From positions 173,984-237,983 of the forward strand of contig JNVT01000051.1 of the NCBI GenBank assembly GCA_000737985.1: DNA of 64,000 nt, written 5' to 3'. Positions within the stretch are counted from its first letter, which is position 1. Each line of letters begins with the position of its first letter. The position numbers and the translations under genes were made by a program. A model generated the notes under the pieces. The model did not search any database and was not told where the DNA came from. It saw nothing but the letters and a program-made list of their open reading frames with translations. This document shows, piece after piece, positions 17,086 through 25,916 of this stretch. The stretch comes from Gammaproteobacteria bacterium MFB021 (GTDB lineage: Bacteria > Pseudomonadota > Gammaproteobacteria > Pseudomonadales > Halomonadaceae).

Positions 17086-17369
17086 GCGACAGCGATGCGC
17101 GCAAACGTGCCGTTGCCCTGGCCTACTCGGGCGAACGTCACGATGCGCCAAGGGTGGTCGCCAAGGGGTATGGCGACGTGGCCGAACGCATCATTGCCTC
17201 GGCCAGCGCCGCAGGCATCTTCGTGCACGATGCGCCCGAGCTGGTGGCCCTGCTGATGCAGGTCGACCTCGACGAGCGCATCCCGGAGTCGCTCTACCAG
17301 GTGGTCGCAGAGCTCTTGGTGTGGATTGCCCAGGTCGATGGCACCGCCCTGACGGCTGAAGTCCGTTAG
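17082..17369 (+). CDS. flhX: Stand-alone FlhB C-terminal domain protein (FlhX type)
   Basis: The 95-residue protein matches the cytoplasmic FlhB/YscU/HrcU export-switch domain: ALAYSGERHDAPRVVAKGYGDVAERI, then IFVHDAPELVALLMQVDLDERIPESLYQVVAELLVW. It has no membrane part and lacks the autocleavage motif NPTH. FlhX proteins can partly replace the cleaved FlhB C-terminal piece in other bacteria. Full-length FlhB with NPTH is encoded at 31475-32644. ATG at 17082 overlaps fliK by 4 bases, so it is coupled to its likely functional partner. The gene name is given by analogy. Confidence 0.82.
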   Translation: MSDSDARKRAVALAYSGERHDAPRVVAKGYGDVAERIIASASAAGIFVHDAPELVALLMQVDLDERIPESLYQVVAELLVWIAQVDGTALTAEVR

Positions 17370-17667
17370 ATCTGGGTGTATCCGCGGGCTTGGCACTCGA
17401 TTGGCGGCTCATCATTTTGTAACGTGAGAGTGCTAATCTCCACTAAACATCTAGAACAATCAGCCACTTCCGGCAGGAAATAGGGTGCTTGCACCACAAA
17501 AAGCGTTACTCTAAGAAAAATTTAGTAACAAAGGTTGATTTTTTTCATCCAAAAGTTGCACACTATATCCATCACAAAGATCTGATGTAAGCATGATCGG
17601 CTTACAAGCAGGCGGAGCGCCTGGTGTACGGGCGCCAACAAAAAACCCACACGCAGGGACCCCAGGC
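17370..17667 (+). promoter_or_regulatory. AT-rich control region upstream of flhDC
   Basis: This 298-base gap is clearly more AT-rich than its surroundings between about 17410 and 17600. It holds a GGTGCTTGCACC palindrome (17484-17495), an inverted repeat GTTACT-N13-AGTAAC (17505-17529) and poly-A and poly-T tracts, all typical of a curved, multiply regulated promoter. AAATAGGG near 17479 resembles an FlhDC half-site. I could not pick a convincing -35/-10 pair. Confidence 0.55.
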
Positions 17668-18000
17668 ATGCACAAGAACGGCTATCTCGAAGACATCCAA
17701 GACCTCAATCTGTCTTATCTGCTTTTAGTTCAGCGGCTTCTGAATGAAGACCGCGAGACTGCCATGTTTCGCTTGAATCTCGATGCCGAGATGGCCGATG
17801 CCATTGCCGGACTATCGATCAAGCAGTTGACTCAGCTCTCGCGAACCAATCAGCTGCTGTGCCACCTGCGCTTCTCCGACGCGCGCCAGCTCGATCTGCT
17901 GCTCAACAATCCGCGCGCCCAGGGGCTCAGCCAGACCCATGCCGCGCTGCTGATGGCGGGAGCCAATCGTATTGCGCTGCCATCATCCCAGGAGGGCTGA
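17668..18000 (+). CDS. flhD: Flagellar master regulator subunit FlhD
   Basis: FlhD forms the FlhD4C2 complex with FlhC and activates middle flagellar operons with sigma-70. The 110-residue protein aligns well with enteric FlhD in DLNLSYLLLVQRLLNEDRETAMFRLNLDAEMADAIAGL and in TNQLLCHLRF. ATG at 17668 gives the family start; an in-frame ATG at 17593 would add 25 residues and lies in the control region. It is slightly shorter than in E. coli (about 116). flhC follows after 3 bases. The presence of FlhDC shows this organism uses the enteric-type cascade rather than FleQ as top regulator. Confidence 0.95.
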   Translation: MHKNGYLEDIQDLNLSYLLLVQRLLNEDRETAMFRLNLDAEMADAIAGLSIKQLTQLSRTNQLLCHLRFSDARQLDLLLNNPRAQGLSQTHAALLMAGANRIALPSSQEG

Positions 18001-18003
18001 GTC

Positions 18004-18597
18004 ATGAGTGACAAGAGCCTGGTGGGGGAGATGCTGCAGGTTCAACTGGCCATCGAGCTGATCGAGCTGGGCGCTCGTCTGCAGGTGCTCGAGACCGAGA
18101 CTGCACTGAGCCGTGGCCGGCTCATCAAGCTGTACAAGGAAGTCAAGGGGATGTCGCCGCCCAAGGGGATGCTGCCGTTCTCTGCTGACTGGTTCGTGAC
18201 CTGGCTGCCCAATGTCCACTCGTCACTGTTCTACAACATCTATCGCCGTCTCAACGAAGAGCTCGGCTGCGAGCGCATGAGCGCTTTCGTCAAGGCTTAC
18301 CGCCTCTACCTCGAGCAGGTGCAGCTGGATCAGGCAGAGCCTACCCTCGGATTGACCCGCGCCTGGACCCTGGTGCGCTTCTTCGAGAGCGATCTGCTCC
18401 AGCTCTCGCGCTGCCAGAGCTGTGGCGGCGACTTCGTCGCTCACGCCCACAGCCCGACGCGTGACTACGTCTGCGGTATCTGTCAGCCGCCTTCGCGGGC
18501 TGGCAAGACGCGCAAGGCCAAGCGAGGTATCGGCAGCGAGGAGCCCGCCGGCGATACCGAGCAAGTGCAGCCGCTGCGCCGCGTCGCTTCGCGCTGA
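18004..18597 (+). CDS. flhC: Flagellar master regulator subunit FlhC
   Basis: FlhC is the main DNA-contacting partner of FlhD. The 197-residue protein matches the family in length and carries the zinc site Cys137, Cys140, Cys157 and Cys160. The C-terminal tail after the zinc site is Lys/Arg/Pro-rich. It lies 3 bases after flhD and is followed by a strong terminator, so flhDC is its own operon. Its expected targets here include flhB-flhA-flhE and fliA, both with FlhDC-like boxes. Confidence 0.95.
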   Translation: MSDKSLVGEMLQVQLAIELIELGARLQVLETETALSRGRLIKLYKEVKGMSPPKGMLPFSADWFVTWLPNVHSSLFYNIYRRLNEELGCERMSAFVKAYRLYLEQVQLDQAEPTLGLTRAWTLVRFFESDLLQLSRCQSCGGDFVAHAHSPTRDYVCGICQPPSRAGKTRKAKRGIGSEEPAGDTEQVQPLRRVASR

Positions 18598-18617
18598 GCG
18601 GATGAGTGTGACCTAGG

Positions 18618-18642
18618 ACGGACCCCTTCGGGGGTCCGTTTT
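18618..18642 (+). terminator. Rho-independent terminator after flhC
   Basis: A perfect 9-bp stem ACGGACCCC (18618-18626) with GGGGTCCGT (18631-18639) around a stable TTCG tetraloop ends in TTTT. Confidence 0.92.
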
Positions 18643-18701
18643 GCGTTTCGGGGGCGCGTGTCTGTGCGCCAGGGTTATGCGCTTTTCTGTCCCGCTCACC
18701 C

Positions 18702-18729
18702 TCAAGTGGGCCCGGGCCTCTGCCGATAG
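18702..18729 (+). promoter_or_regulatory. Sigma-28 promoter of motA
   Basis: TCAAGTGG (18702-18709), 12 bases, GCCGATAG (18722-18729), 42 bases before the motA start. The -10 has one mismatch to GCCGATAA; the -35 keeps the AAG core. It fits control of the stator genes by FliA. Confidence 0.6.
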
Positions 18730-18771
18730 AAAAGGCAGATTCGCCATGTATCATCCCCAGGAGCGTGCCTC

Positions 18772-19659
18772 GTGTTGATTTTAATCGGTTACATCGTCGT
18801 CATCGGTAGCGTCTTCGGAGGCTATGCGGCGATCGGCGGCCACCTGGGCGCGCTGATACAGCCCTTCGAGTTCGTGATGATCGGCGGTGCCGCGATCGGT
18901 GCCTTCATCTGTGCCAACAACGGCAAGGCGATCAAGGCGACGCTGAAGTCGTTCTCCAAGCTCAAGCGCACCAAGCGCTACAACAAGATGATGTACATGG
19001 AGCTGATGGCGCTCCAGTACCGCCTGCTGACCAAGGCCCGTCGCGATGGCATGCTGGCGATCGAGCGCGACATCGATTCGCCTCAGGAGAGCGCGATCTT
19101 CGCCGACTACCCCAAGATCCTCTCCGACCCCATGATCATGGCGTTTTTGACTGACTATCTGCGGCTGATGGTCAGCGGCAACATGGACCCGTTCGAAATC
19201 GACGCCCTGATGGAGCACGAGATCGAGACTTTCCAGCACGAGGCCGAGGTGCCGGCGCATTCTCTGTCTGCGGTCGGCGATGGCTTACCCGCCTTCGGTA
19301 TTGTGGCCGCAGTCATGGGCGTGGTTCATGCGCTGGGTTCCGCCGACCAGGGCGCGGCGGTGATGGGGCAGATGATCGCCCAGGCGCTGGTGGGGACCTT
19401 TGCCGGCATTCTCATGGCGTATGGTTTCGTCACCCCGGTGGCTCACCATCTCAATCTCCAGGTCGGTGAAGCGACCAAGATGCTGCAGTGCATTCGGGTG
19501 ACGCTGATGGCCAGTCTCAACGGCTTGGCGCCGCAGCTGGCGGTGGAGTTCGGGCGCAAGGCGCTGTTCACGGCGGTACGGCCGTCGTTCAGTGAGCTCG
19601 AGGAGCATGTGCGCTCGAGCGGGCAGACTCTGCGAGGCACCGGGACGGACAACTCATGA
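18772..19659 (+). CDS. motA: Flagellar motor stator protein MotA
   Basis: MotA forms, with MotB, the proton channel that drives rotation. The 295-residue protein has four membrane segments in the usual places and the long cytoplasmic loop with the charged residues that contact FliG (RRDGMLAIERDID region, matching Arg90 and Glu98 of E. coli). The conserved prolines appear in VGDGLPAFGIVAAVMG and AYGFVTPVAHH. The start is GTG at 18772 with AGGAG eight bases upstream. It overlaps motB by 4 bases. Confidence 0.96.
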   Translation: MLILIGYIVVIGSVFGGYAAIGGHLGALIQPFEFVMIGGAAIGAFICANNGKAIKATLKSFSKLKRTKRYNKMMYMELMALQYRLLTKARRDGMLAIERDIDSPQESAIFADYPKILSDPMIMAFLTDYLRLMVSGNMDPFEIDALMEHEIETFQHEAEVPAHSLSAVGDGLPAFGIVAAVMGVVHALGSADQGAAVMGQMIAQALVGTFAGILMAYGFVTPVAHHLNLQVGEATKMLQCIRVTLMASLNGLAPQLAVEFGRKALFTAVRPSFSELEEHVRSSGQTLRGTGTDNS

Positions 19660-20771
19660 GTGCGGGAGGAGACCGGCGGCCGATCATCGTCAAGCGCAAG
19701 CGGATCCAGAAGGGTGGGCATCACGGTGGCTCCTGGAAGATCGCTTACGCTGACTTCATGACTGCGCTGATGGCGCTGTTCCTGGTGCTATGGATTCTCT
19801 CGACTGTCAACGAAAGCGAACTCAAGAGTATCGCTGAATACTTTCGCACACCGCTGGCGGTGGCATTGACCAATGGCGACAAGAGTAGTGCCAGCACCAG
19901 CGCCATACCCGGCGGCGGCCCCGACCCCTCTGCCAGTAAAGGCGAAGTGCATCGCATCGATATGCGCCAGCAGACGCGCCCCAGCGACGAGCAGCGCATG
20001 CTACGTGCCCTGCGTGATCGCCTGAGCAGTGTGATTCGCAATGACCCCCAGTTACGCCAGCTGCAGTCGCAGCTGCGCATGGACTTCTCTCCCGAAGGAC
20101 TGCGCGTGCAGATCGTCGATAGCGATCAGCGGCCGATGTTCGAGCTCGGCAGCGATCGGCTGGAGCCCTACATGGTCAAGATCCTGCACAAGATCGCGCC
20201 GGTGCTCAACGAGATGCCCAACCTGATCAGTATCAGCGGACATACCGATGCGCTGCCCTATGCCGGGGGCGAAAAAGGCTACAGCAACTGGGAGCTCTCC
20301 GCCGACCGTGCCAACGCCTCACGGCGTGAGCTGATCGCCGGCGGGCTGTCGCCCGACAAGCTGCTGCGCGTTGCCGGCATGGGCTCGCGCGTCACCCTGC
20401 CGGGCACCGACCCGACTGACGCCGTCAACCGTCGCATCAGCATCGTCGTACTCGATAACCGTGCCTCACGGGCGATCGAGCAGCGCGACGAGTCGGCGTT
20501 GCCCAACCCGCTCGATGAGCAGGGACGGCCTGACGCTGGCGGCGAGATTCCGACGCCGGCAATCGCCGTGCCGGGTGACGACGCGACGCCCGCAGTGCCG
20601 AGATCACCGGATGGCCAGACGCCAGCAGTGCCGGCTACCACCGGCGTGCCGGGTAACGATGCGGCACCTGCGGTGCCAACACCATCAGGTGACCAGGCGG
20701 CCACGCCGGGGGGGCAGACGCCCGCCGCACCGGCTGCTACCGCCACGCCGGCAGGTGGCGCCCAGTCCTGA
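19656..20771 (+). CDS. motB: Flagellar motor stator protein MotB
   Basis: MotB anchors the stator to peptidoglycan and carries the essential proton-binding aspartate. The 371-residue protein has a basic N-terminus, one membrane segment (about 30-50) containing Asp33 in YADFMTALMALFL, and a C-terminal OmpA-like peptidoglycan-binding domain (about 150-270, with SGHTDALPY and NWELSADRA). The tail after about 280 is a long Pro/Ala/Thr-rich stretch with repeated PGDDA, PGNDA and TPAVP units, longer than in enterics. The proton-type Asp and YADFMTALMA context argue for a proton motor, although salt-loving relatives often have sodium stators too. Confidence 0.96.
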   Translation: MSAGGDRRPIIVKRKRIQKGGHHGGSWKIAYADFMTALMALFLVLWILSTVNESELKSIAEYFRTPLAVALTNGDKSSASTSAIPGGGPDPSASKGEVHRIDMRQQTRPSDEQRMLRALRDRLSSVIRNDPQLRQLQSQLRMDFSPEGLRVQIVDSDQRPMFELGSDRLEPYMVKILHKIAPVLNEMPNLISISGHTDALPYAGGEKGYSNWELSADRANASRRELIAGGLSPDKLLRVAGMGSRVTLPGTDPTDAVNRRISIVVLDNRASRAIEQRDESALPNPLDEQGRPDAGGEIPTPAIAVPGDDATPAVPRSPDGQTPAVPATTGVPGNDAAPAVPTPSGDQAATPGGQTPAAPAATATPAGGAQS

Positions 20772-20793
20772 TAGGCGGATAGGCGGATAGGCG
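20770..20793. repeat. Threefold 8-bp tandem repeat at the motB end
   Basis: GATAGGCG occurs three times in a row (20770-20793). The first copy overlaps the motB stop codon. The rest of the gap to cheA (to 21143) holds a sigma-28 promoter and otherwise GC-rich sequence with no gene. Confidence 0.85.
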
Positions 20794-20998
20794 GCCGCGG
20801 TTTCTGTGCGTGAGCGGCTGTCGGTCCTGTCCCGAGGCATCCGGGCTAGGGCATCGAGAGGGCCCGCGGGTCCCGATATTGGACTCGCTGCCGGCCGATC
20901 GGTCGCGTGGCGGGCGCCATGTCTGACTCCATTCCCTCCCGTGCCAAGTCTTTCGTCCGTCGGGTGGCCCGCAGAGACGGGTATTTAACGCCAACACC

Positions 20999-21025
20999 TA
21001 AACAATCCGCATGCGCTGCCGATAG
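20999..21025 (+). promoter_or_regulatory. Sigma-28 promoter of cheA
   Basis: TAAACAAT (20999-21006), 11 bases, GCCGATAG (21018-21025), 118 bases before the cheA start. Spacing is ideal and the TAAA core of the -35 is kept. Confidence 0.7.
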
Positions 21026-21143
21026 TGCCAGGTAACGACGCTGTTCAGCGCACGGGTTGCCATGAACGGGCGTTGGTGCAAGCGGTTAGGCCGTGCCGAG
21101 TTCGCTATCGTGCCAGCATTATCAATGGCTTGGGTGCTTCATA

Positions 21144-23321
21144 ATGGACATAAGTGATTTTTACGACACGTTCTTCGAAGAGGCCGAGGAGCTTCTGGCG
21201 GATATGGAACGCCTGCTGCTCGAGTTGGACGTGGACGATCCCGATGTCGAGGATCTCAACGCCATCTTCCGGGCCGCGCACTCCATCAAGGGCGGCGCAG
21301 GCACGTTCGGCTTCACGGTGCTCCAGGAGACGACGCACATCCTGGAAAACCTGCTCGACTATACCCGGCGTGGCGAATTGACCCTGCGGCGCGACATCGT
21401 CGACACGTTCCTGGAAACCAAAGACATGCTTCACGATCAACTGGATGCCTATCGCAACGGCAATGAACCCGACGCCGAGGCGTTCGAGCGCATCTGCCGT
21501 ATCCTCCAGCAGATCGCGCAGGACGAGCTGGGTCTGCGCAACGCCGTTTCCGCGGCGGCGGAAACGGCGGCTGCCGCGCCGGCTCCTGTCGCGGAACCCG
21601 AGCCCGAGCCTCTGCCCGAGGTCAAATCTACGGCCCCCGATGCTAGTGAATCGGCGGCTTCAGGGGCGCGTCAGCTCACCATCACGCTGCTTGGGGTGAG
21701 TGCCAAGGATCGCGAACTGCTGGTCGATGAACTCAAGCACTTCGGTGATATCGGCGCTCAATCCGGTGACGAGACGCGCTTTCAGGTCATTCTCGAGAGC
21801 GCTGAATCCCAGAGCGATATCGAGGCGGTGCTGTGCTTCATCATCGAGCCCGAGCAACTCCAGATCGAGACGGCTGCCGCCGGCGCTGCCGATGTCGACT
21901 CTGCGGCTGCCGCGCCGGGTCAGGCCAGTGCGGCCGCGGATAGTGCTGGAGATAGCGCGGGAGACAGTGCTGAGGAAGGCGGTGGTGAACGCGCCGGGGA
22001 AAGTACCGGAGGCAGTGCTACTACCACGCCTGCCGCCAAGCCGCCCGCTGCAAGTGGCGCCAAGGCCAAGGCGGCGGCCAAGGCCAAATCCAAGGGCGGC
22101 GAATCCGGCACCATTCGGGTGCCCGTCGATAAGGTCGATCAGATCATCAATCTGGTGGGCGAGCTGATCATCACTCAGTCGATGCTCGAACAGACCGCCA
22201 ACGACATGGATATCGTCTCCCACGGCCCGCTGGTCAACGGCATGAATCTGCTTCAGCGCAACGCGCGCGATCTGCAGGAAGCGGTGATGTCGGTGCGCAT
22301 GATGCCGATGGACTATGTCTTCAGCCGCTTTCCGCGACTGGTGCGCGATCTGGCCGACAAGCTGGGCAAGGACGTCGAGCTGGTCACCGAGGGTAAATCG
22401 ACCGAGCTCGACAAGAGCCTGATCGAGCGCATCATCGATCCGCTCACGCACCTGGTGCGCAACAGTCTCGACCATGGTCTCGAATCGCCGGACAAGCGTG
22501 AGGCCGCGGGCAAGTCGCCCACCGGTCGGCTGACGCTTTCGGCTCAGCATCAGGGCGGTAACATCCTGATCGAGGTGATCGACGACGGTGCCGGGCTCAG
22601 CCGTGACAGGATCCTGGCCAAGGCGCGCGCCAACGGCCTGACCATTCCCGATAACATCAGTGACGACGACGTCTGGCAGATGATCTTCGCGCCGGGCTTC
22701 TCTACCGCCGAGCAGGTCAGCGACGTCTCCGGTCGCGGTGTGGGCATGGATGTGGTCAAGCGCAACATCCAGGAAATGGGTGGTCACGTCGAGATCATGA
22801 GCCAGCCGGGCAAGGGCACCAACACGCGCATCGTGCTGCCGCTGACGCTCGCCATCCTCGACGGCATGTCGATCCGCTGTGGCGAAGAGACCTTTTTGCT
22901 GCCGCTCAACGCCGTGCTCGAATCGCTGCAGCCGCTGGCCGAGGACATCTACTCGATGGCCGGCGATGATCAGGTGCTCAAGGTACGCGACGAGTATCTG
23001 CCCATCATCACGCTACACCATGCGCTCGACATCCCGGGTGCCAAGACCACGGTGACCGAAGCGATCGCCGTGATCGTGCAGGGTGAGGGTCGCCGCTATG
23101 CGCTGCTGGTCGATGACCTGATCGGTCAGCAGCAGGTCGTGGTGAAGAACCTGGAAACCAACTATCGCCGGGTGCCGGGTATCTCCGCGGCGACCATTCT
23201 GGGTGACGGCAGCGTCGCCCTGATTCTCGATATCGCCGACTTGCATCGCCTCGATCGGCGCAAGTCCCAGCAGCGCCATCAGGCGAAACACCATCATTCA
23301 GTGGAGGTACAGCCAGCATGA
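21144..23321 (+). CDS. cheA: Chemotaxis histidine kinase CheA
   Basis: CheA autophosphorylates under receptor control and passes the phosphate to CheY and CheB. The 725-residue protein has an HPt domain with His46 in HSIKGG, a CheY-binding-like P2 region (about 177-240), a long Ala/Gly/Glu/Ser linker (about 240-320), the dimerisation domain (about 322-385), the HATPase with Asn440 in [11 protein letters not shown] and glycine boxes DDGAG and GRGVGMDVV, and a C-terminal CheW-like domain. ATG at 21144 starts [11 protein letters not shown] like E. coli CheA; the preceding ribosome binding site is weak (GGGTG). It overlaps cheW by 4 bases. Confidence 0.97.
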   Translation: MDISDFYDTFFEEAEELLADMERLLLELDVDDPDVEDLNAIFRAAHSIKGGAGTFGFTVLQETTHILENLLDYTRRGELTLRRDIVDTFLETKDMLHDQLDAYRNGNEPDAEAFERICRILQQIAQDELGLRNAVSAAAETAAAAPAPVAEPEPEPLPEVKSTAPDASESAASGARQLTITLLGVSAKDRELLVDELKHFGDIGAQSGDETRFQVILESAESQSDIEAVLCFIIEPEQLQIETAAAGAADVDSAAAAPGQASAAADSAGDSAGDSAEEGGGERAGESTGGSATTTPAAKPPAASGAKAKAAAKAKSKGGESGTIRVPVDKVDQIINLVGELIITQSMLEQTANDMDIVSHGPLVNGMNLLQRNARDLQEAVMSVRMMPMDYVFSRFPRLVRDLADKLGKDVELVTEGKSTELDKSLIERIIDPLTHLVRNSLDHGLESPDKREAAGKSPTGRLTLSAQHQGGNILIEVIDDGAGLSRDRILAKARANGLTIPDNISDDDVWQMIFAPGFSTAEQVSDVSGRGVGMDVVKRNIQEMGGHVEIMSQPGKGTNTRIVLPLTLAILDGMSIRCGEETFLLPLNAVLESLQPLAEDIYSMAGDDQVLKVRDEYLPIITLHHALDIPGAKTTVTEAIAVIVQGEGRRYALLVDDLIGQQQVVVKNLETNYRRVPGISAATILGDGSVALILDIADLHRLDRRKSQQRHQAKHHHSVEVQPA

Positions 23322-23818
23322 CAGCACAAGCGAGCGTGGCGGCCATCGTCAGCGAGGCAGCCAGTAACGAATATCTGGTCTTCTCCCTGGGCGATGAGGA
23401 ATATGCGGTCGACATCCTCAAGGTCCAGGAGATCCGCGGCTATGAGAACGTCACCCGGATCGCCAACGTGCCCGAGTTCATCAAGGGCGTGACCAATCTG
23501 CGTGGCGTGATCGTGCCGATCATCGATCTGCGCCTGAAATTCCATCTCGAGAACGTCGAGTATGGTGGTCAGACCGTGGTCATCGTGGTCAACGTGGCCG
23601 ATCGCATCGTGGGTATCGTGGTCGACGGCGTCTCCGACGTCATGAGCCTCACGCCGGATCAGATCAAACCGGCCCCCGAGTTCGGCGTCACGCTCTCTTC
23701 CGACTACTTGAACGGGATCGGCAGCCTCGACGATCGGATGCTGGTCCTGGTGGACATCGAGAAGTTGCTGACTCACGAAGAGATGCAACTGGTCGACCGC
23801 ACCGCCACGCAGGGTTGA
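23318..23818 (+). CDS. cheW: Chemotaxis coupling protein CheW
   Basis: CheW links receptors to CheA in the sensory array. The 166-residue product is a single CheW domain, with [39 protein letters not shown] and the C-terminal [13 protein letters not shown] at 23318 overlaps the cheA stop (ATGA). A terminator follows at 23842, so cheA-cheW is the end of this transcript. Confidence 0.96.
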   Translation: MTAQASVAAIVSEAASNEYLVFSLGDEEYAVDILKVQEIRGYENVTRIANVPEFIKGVTNLRGVIVPIIDLRLKFHLENVEYGGQTVVIVVNVADRIVGIVVDGVSDVMSLTPDQIKPAPEFGVTLSSDYLNGIGSLDDRMLVLVDIEKLLTHEEMQLVDRTATQG

Positions 23819-23841
23819 GCTATCGCCAGCGCCATGCAGAT

Positions 23842-23874
23842 CAAGACCGCAGCTTCGGCTGCGGTCTTGCGTTT
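23842..23874 (+). terminator. Terminator hairpin after cheW
   Basis: A 12-bp perfect stem (23842-23853 with 23858-23869) around TTCG, followed by GCGTTT. The T-run is short, so efficiency is uncertain. The rest of the 347-base gap to the receptor gene holds only a sigma-28-like promoter. Confidence 0.75.
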
Positions 23875-24039
23875 AGAGTCCCCGATTATCGATGTCGTCG
23901 CTCTCGACACGTGGCGGCGGTGGGCGGGTCAGGCCAATCGAGGCAGCCAGCGGCGCGATGGGGGCGTCAGGGGAGGCGAATCAGGGACGATGCAGGTGGC
24001 GGTCCAGTCAGGCCACGTCGATGACAGACCATGGAAGGT

Positions 24040-24066
24040 TTAAGACAACGCTGTATTAGCCGATAT
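24040..24066 (+). promoter_or_regulatory. Possible sigma-28 promoter of the first chemoreceptor
   Basis: TTAAGACA (24040-24047), 11 bases, GCCGATAT (24059-24066). The -10 core is kept and the -35 is weak. It lies 99 bases before the start at 24166. Confidence 0.5.
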
Positions 24067-24165
24067 ATCTCAAGTCATCGATTCTGCAGGCGGCCTCGGG
24101 AATCAGGTTACCGCCGGCGCAGACATCGTTTAGCGGCTCTCGCCAACTTCCAGGAATGTAATGAC

Positions 24166-25794
24166 ATGTTGAACCTTCGTGATTGGACCATGCGCCGCAA
24201 GCTGTGGGCGACTCTGATTCTGATGTGGGTCGGATTGATCATGGTCGCCGGATGGTCGCTCTACTCCATGCGTGCCAATCTGTTCGAACAGCGAACCCAG
24301 AGTCTCGAGTACTTCATCGGTAGCGCCAAGCAGCTGGTCGACAGCTACGTCGATCAGGCGCAGCAGGGCAAACTGAGCGAGCAGGAGGCCAAGCAGCGCG
24401 CCATTGCCGACCTTTCTCATCTCAGTTTCGGTGCCGATGGCTATCTGTTCGTCTTCGATTCCAAGCTCGATATCGTCTATCACCCGCGCCGTGATGCGGG
24501 TAGCAGCATGCGTGATTATCAGGACCCCAACGGCAACTATCTGTATCGCGACATGCTCGCCGCAGGGCAGCAGCCGGGCGGTGGCCTTGTGCGCTACGTG
24601 TCGCGGCGCAGCGGCGGCGACAAGATGTTCGACAAGTTGAGCTATGTCATGCGCGTCCCGGCGTGGGACTGGCAGATCGCCACCGGGGTCTACGTCGATG
24701 ATATCGACGCCATCATCATGCGTGGCCTGCTGGTCTACCTGGGGCTGGTCCTGGCCATCGGCGGGGTGCTGTCGCTGATCATGGTCTGGGTCATTCGCAA
24801 TGTGCTGTCGCGCCTGGGTGGCGACCCGGGGCATGCCCGGGAGCGCGTTCAGCGCATCGCGGGCGGTGACTTCACGCAGCCCCTGGTGCTCAAGTCCGGC
24901 GACGACAGCAGCCTGTTGCACGCCATCGAGGGCATGCGCCAGCGGCTCAACGAGACCTTCGCCGAGGTTCGGGCCGGGGCCGAATGGGTCAACGTGGGCG
25001 CCGGGCAGATCGCCAGCGGTAACCAGGATCTGGCGGTGCGCACCGATCAGCAGTCGGCGGCGATCGTCGAGACCGCCTCGAGCATGGAGCAGTTGACCCA
25101 GACCGTGCGTCACAACGCCGACAATGCCGATGCCGCGACCCAGGCCGCGGCGCAGACCCGGAGCCGGGCCGAGCAGGGCGGCAGCATGATGCACGAGGTC
25201 GAATCGACCATGGCCAAGATCCAGGACAGCTCGCGCCGCATGGCCGAGATCGTCGACATGATCGACAACATCGCTTTTCAGACCAATATCCTGGCGCTCA
25301 ACGCCTCGGTCGAGGCGGCGCGTGCGGGTAGCGCGGGCCGCGGCTTTGCCGTGGTCGCCGAGGAGGTACGTAACCTGGCCAGCCGCAGTGCCGACGCCTC
25401 GCGCGAGATCCGCGGACTGATCGGCACCGCCGGCGAGCAAGTGGAGACCGGGGTCGATCTGGTCGGCAAGGTCGGCGCGGCGATGGAGGAGATCGTGGCC
25501 TCGGTATCCAGTGTCAGCGGCCTGATGGACGAGATCGCGGGCGCCTCGCGCGAGCAGCGCACCGGGATCGAGCAGGTCAACCAGGCGATCTCCGAGCTCG
25601 ATCAGGTCACCGGTCAGAACGCCAGTCTGGTACAGCAGACGGCCAGTGCTTCGCAGTCCCTGGTCGAGCAGGCCAAGCGCCTCGAGGCGGCGCTCGAGCA
25701 GTATCGGGTGCAGGCCTCCGATACCGCTGGCAGCACTGCCCATGTCGAGCCTCGGACCGCGGCGCGGCCGAGGCTGGCGGCCACGACGGCCTGA
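24166..25794 (+). CDS. Methyl-accepting chemotaxis protein with periplasmic sCache domain
   Basis: This chemoreceptor senses a small ligand in the periplasm and controls CheA. The 542-residue protein has a membrane segment at about 14-35, a single-Cache (sCache_2) sensor of about 140 residues ([23 protein letters not shown] and [15 protein letters not shown] are typical), a second membrane segment, a HAMP-type linker and the signalling domain with the tip sequence [20 protein letters not shown]. sCache receptors commonly bind short organic acids. It has no C-terminal CheR pentapeptide. ATG at 24166 has AGGAA upstream; an in-frame extension to 24031 would cross the promoter. Confidence 0.92.
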   Translation: MLNLRDWTMRRKLWATLILMWVGLIMVAGWSLYSMRANLFEQRTQSLEYFIGSAKQLVDSYVDQAQQGKLSEQEAKQRAIADLSHLSFGADGYLFVFDSKLDIVYHPRRDAGSSMRDYQDPNGNYLYRDMLAAGQQPGGGLVRYVSRRSGGDKMFDKLSYVMRVPAWDWQIATGVYVDDIDAIIMRGLLVYLGLVLAIGGVLSLIMVWVIRNVLSRLGGDPGHARERVQRIAGGDFTQPLVLKSGDDSSLLHAIEGMRQRLNETFAEVRAGAEWVNVGAGQIASGNQDLAVRTDQQSAAIVETASSMEQLTQTVRHNADNADAATQAAAQTRSRAEQGGSMMHEVESTMAKIQDSSRRMAEIVDMIDNIAFQTNILALNASVEAARAGSAGRGFAVVAEEVRNLASRSADASREIRGLIGTAGEQVETGVDLVGKVGAAMEEIVASVSSVSGLMDEIAGASREQRTGIEQVNQAISELDQVTGQNASLVQQTASASQSLVEQAKRLEAALEQYRVQASDTAGSTAHVEPRTAARPRLAATTA

Positions 25795-25816
25795 GGCCGG
25801 GCGCCGCCGTCGAGAC

Positions 25817-25843
25817 TAAAGTTCGGGCCCGACACGCCGATAG
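25817..25843 (+). promoter_or_regulatory. Sigma-28 promoter of the PAS chemoreceptor
   Basis: TAAAGTTC (25817-25824), 11 bases, GCCGATAG (25836-25843): 14 of 16 consensus positions with ideal spacing, the best such site in the window. It lies 73 bases before the start codon and only 22 after the previous gene. Confidence 0.85.
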
Positions 25844-25916
25844 CTAGAGCAACTAATAAAACGGCTCCGGGGAGCCAAGTCTTCCGCGAAGCCATGACAA
25901 TGCCAGGGAAACTGCC

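Noticed and set aside
24130..25743. 537-codon minus-strand frame opposite the first chemoreceptor
   Set aside because: Composition (Asp/His/Arg/Gly-rich) is typical of a shadow frame; the plus strand encodes a clear receptor.
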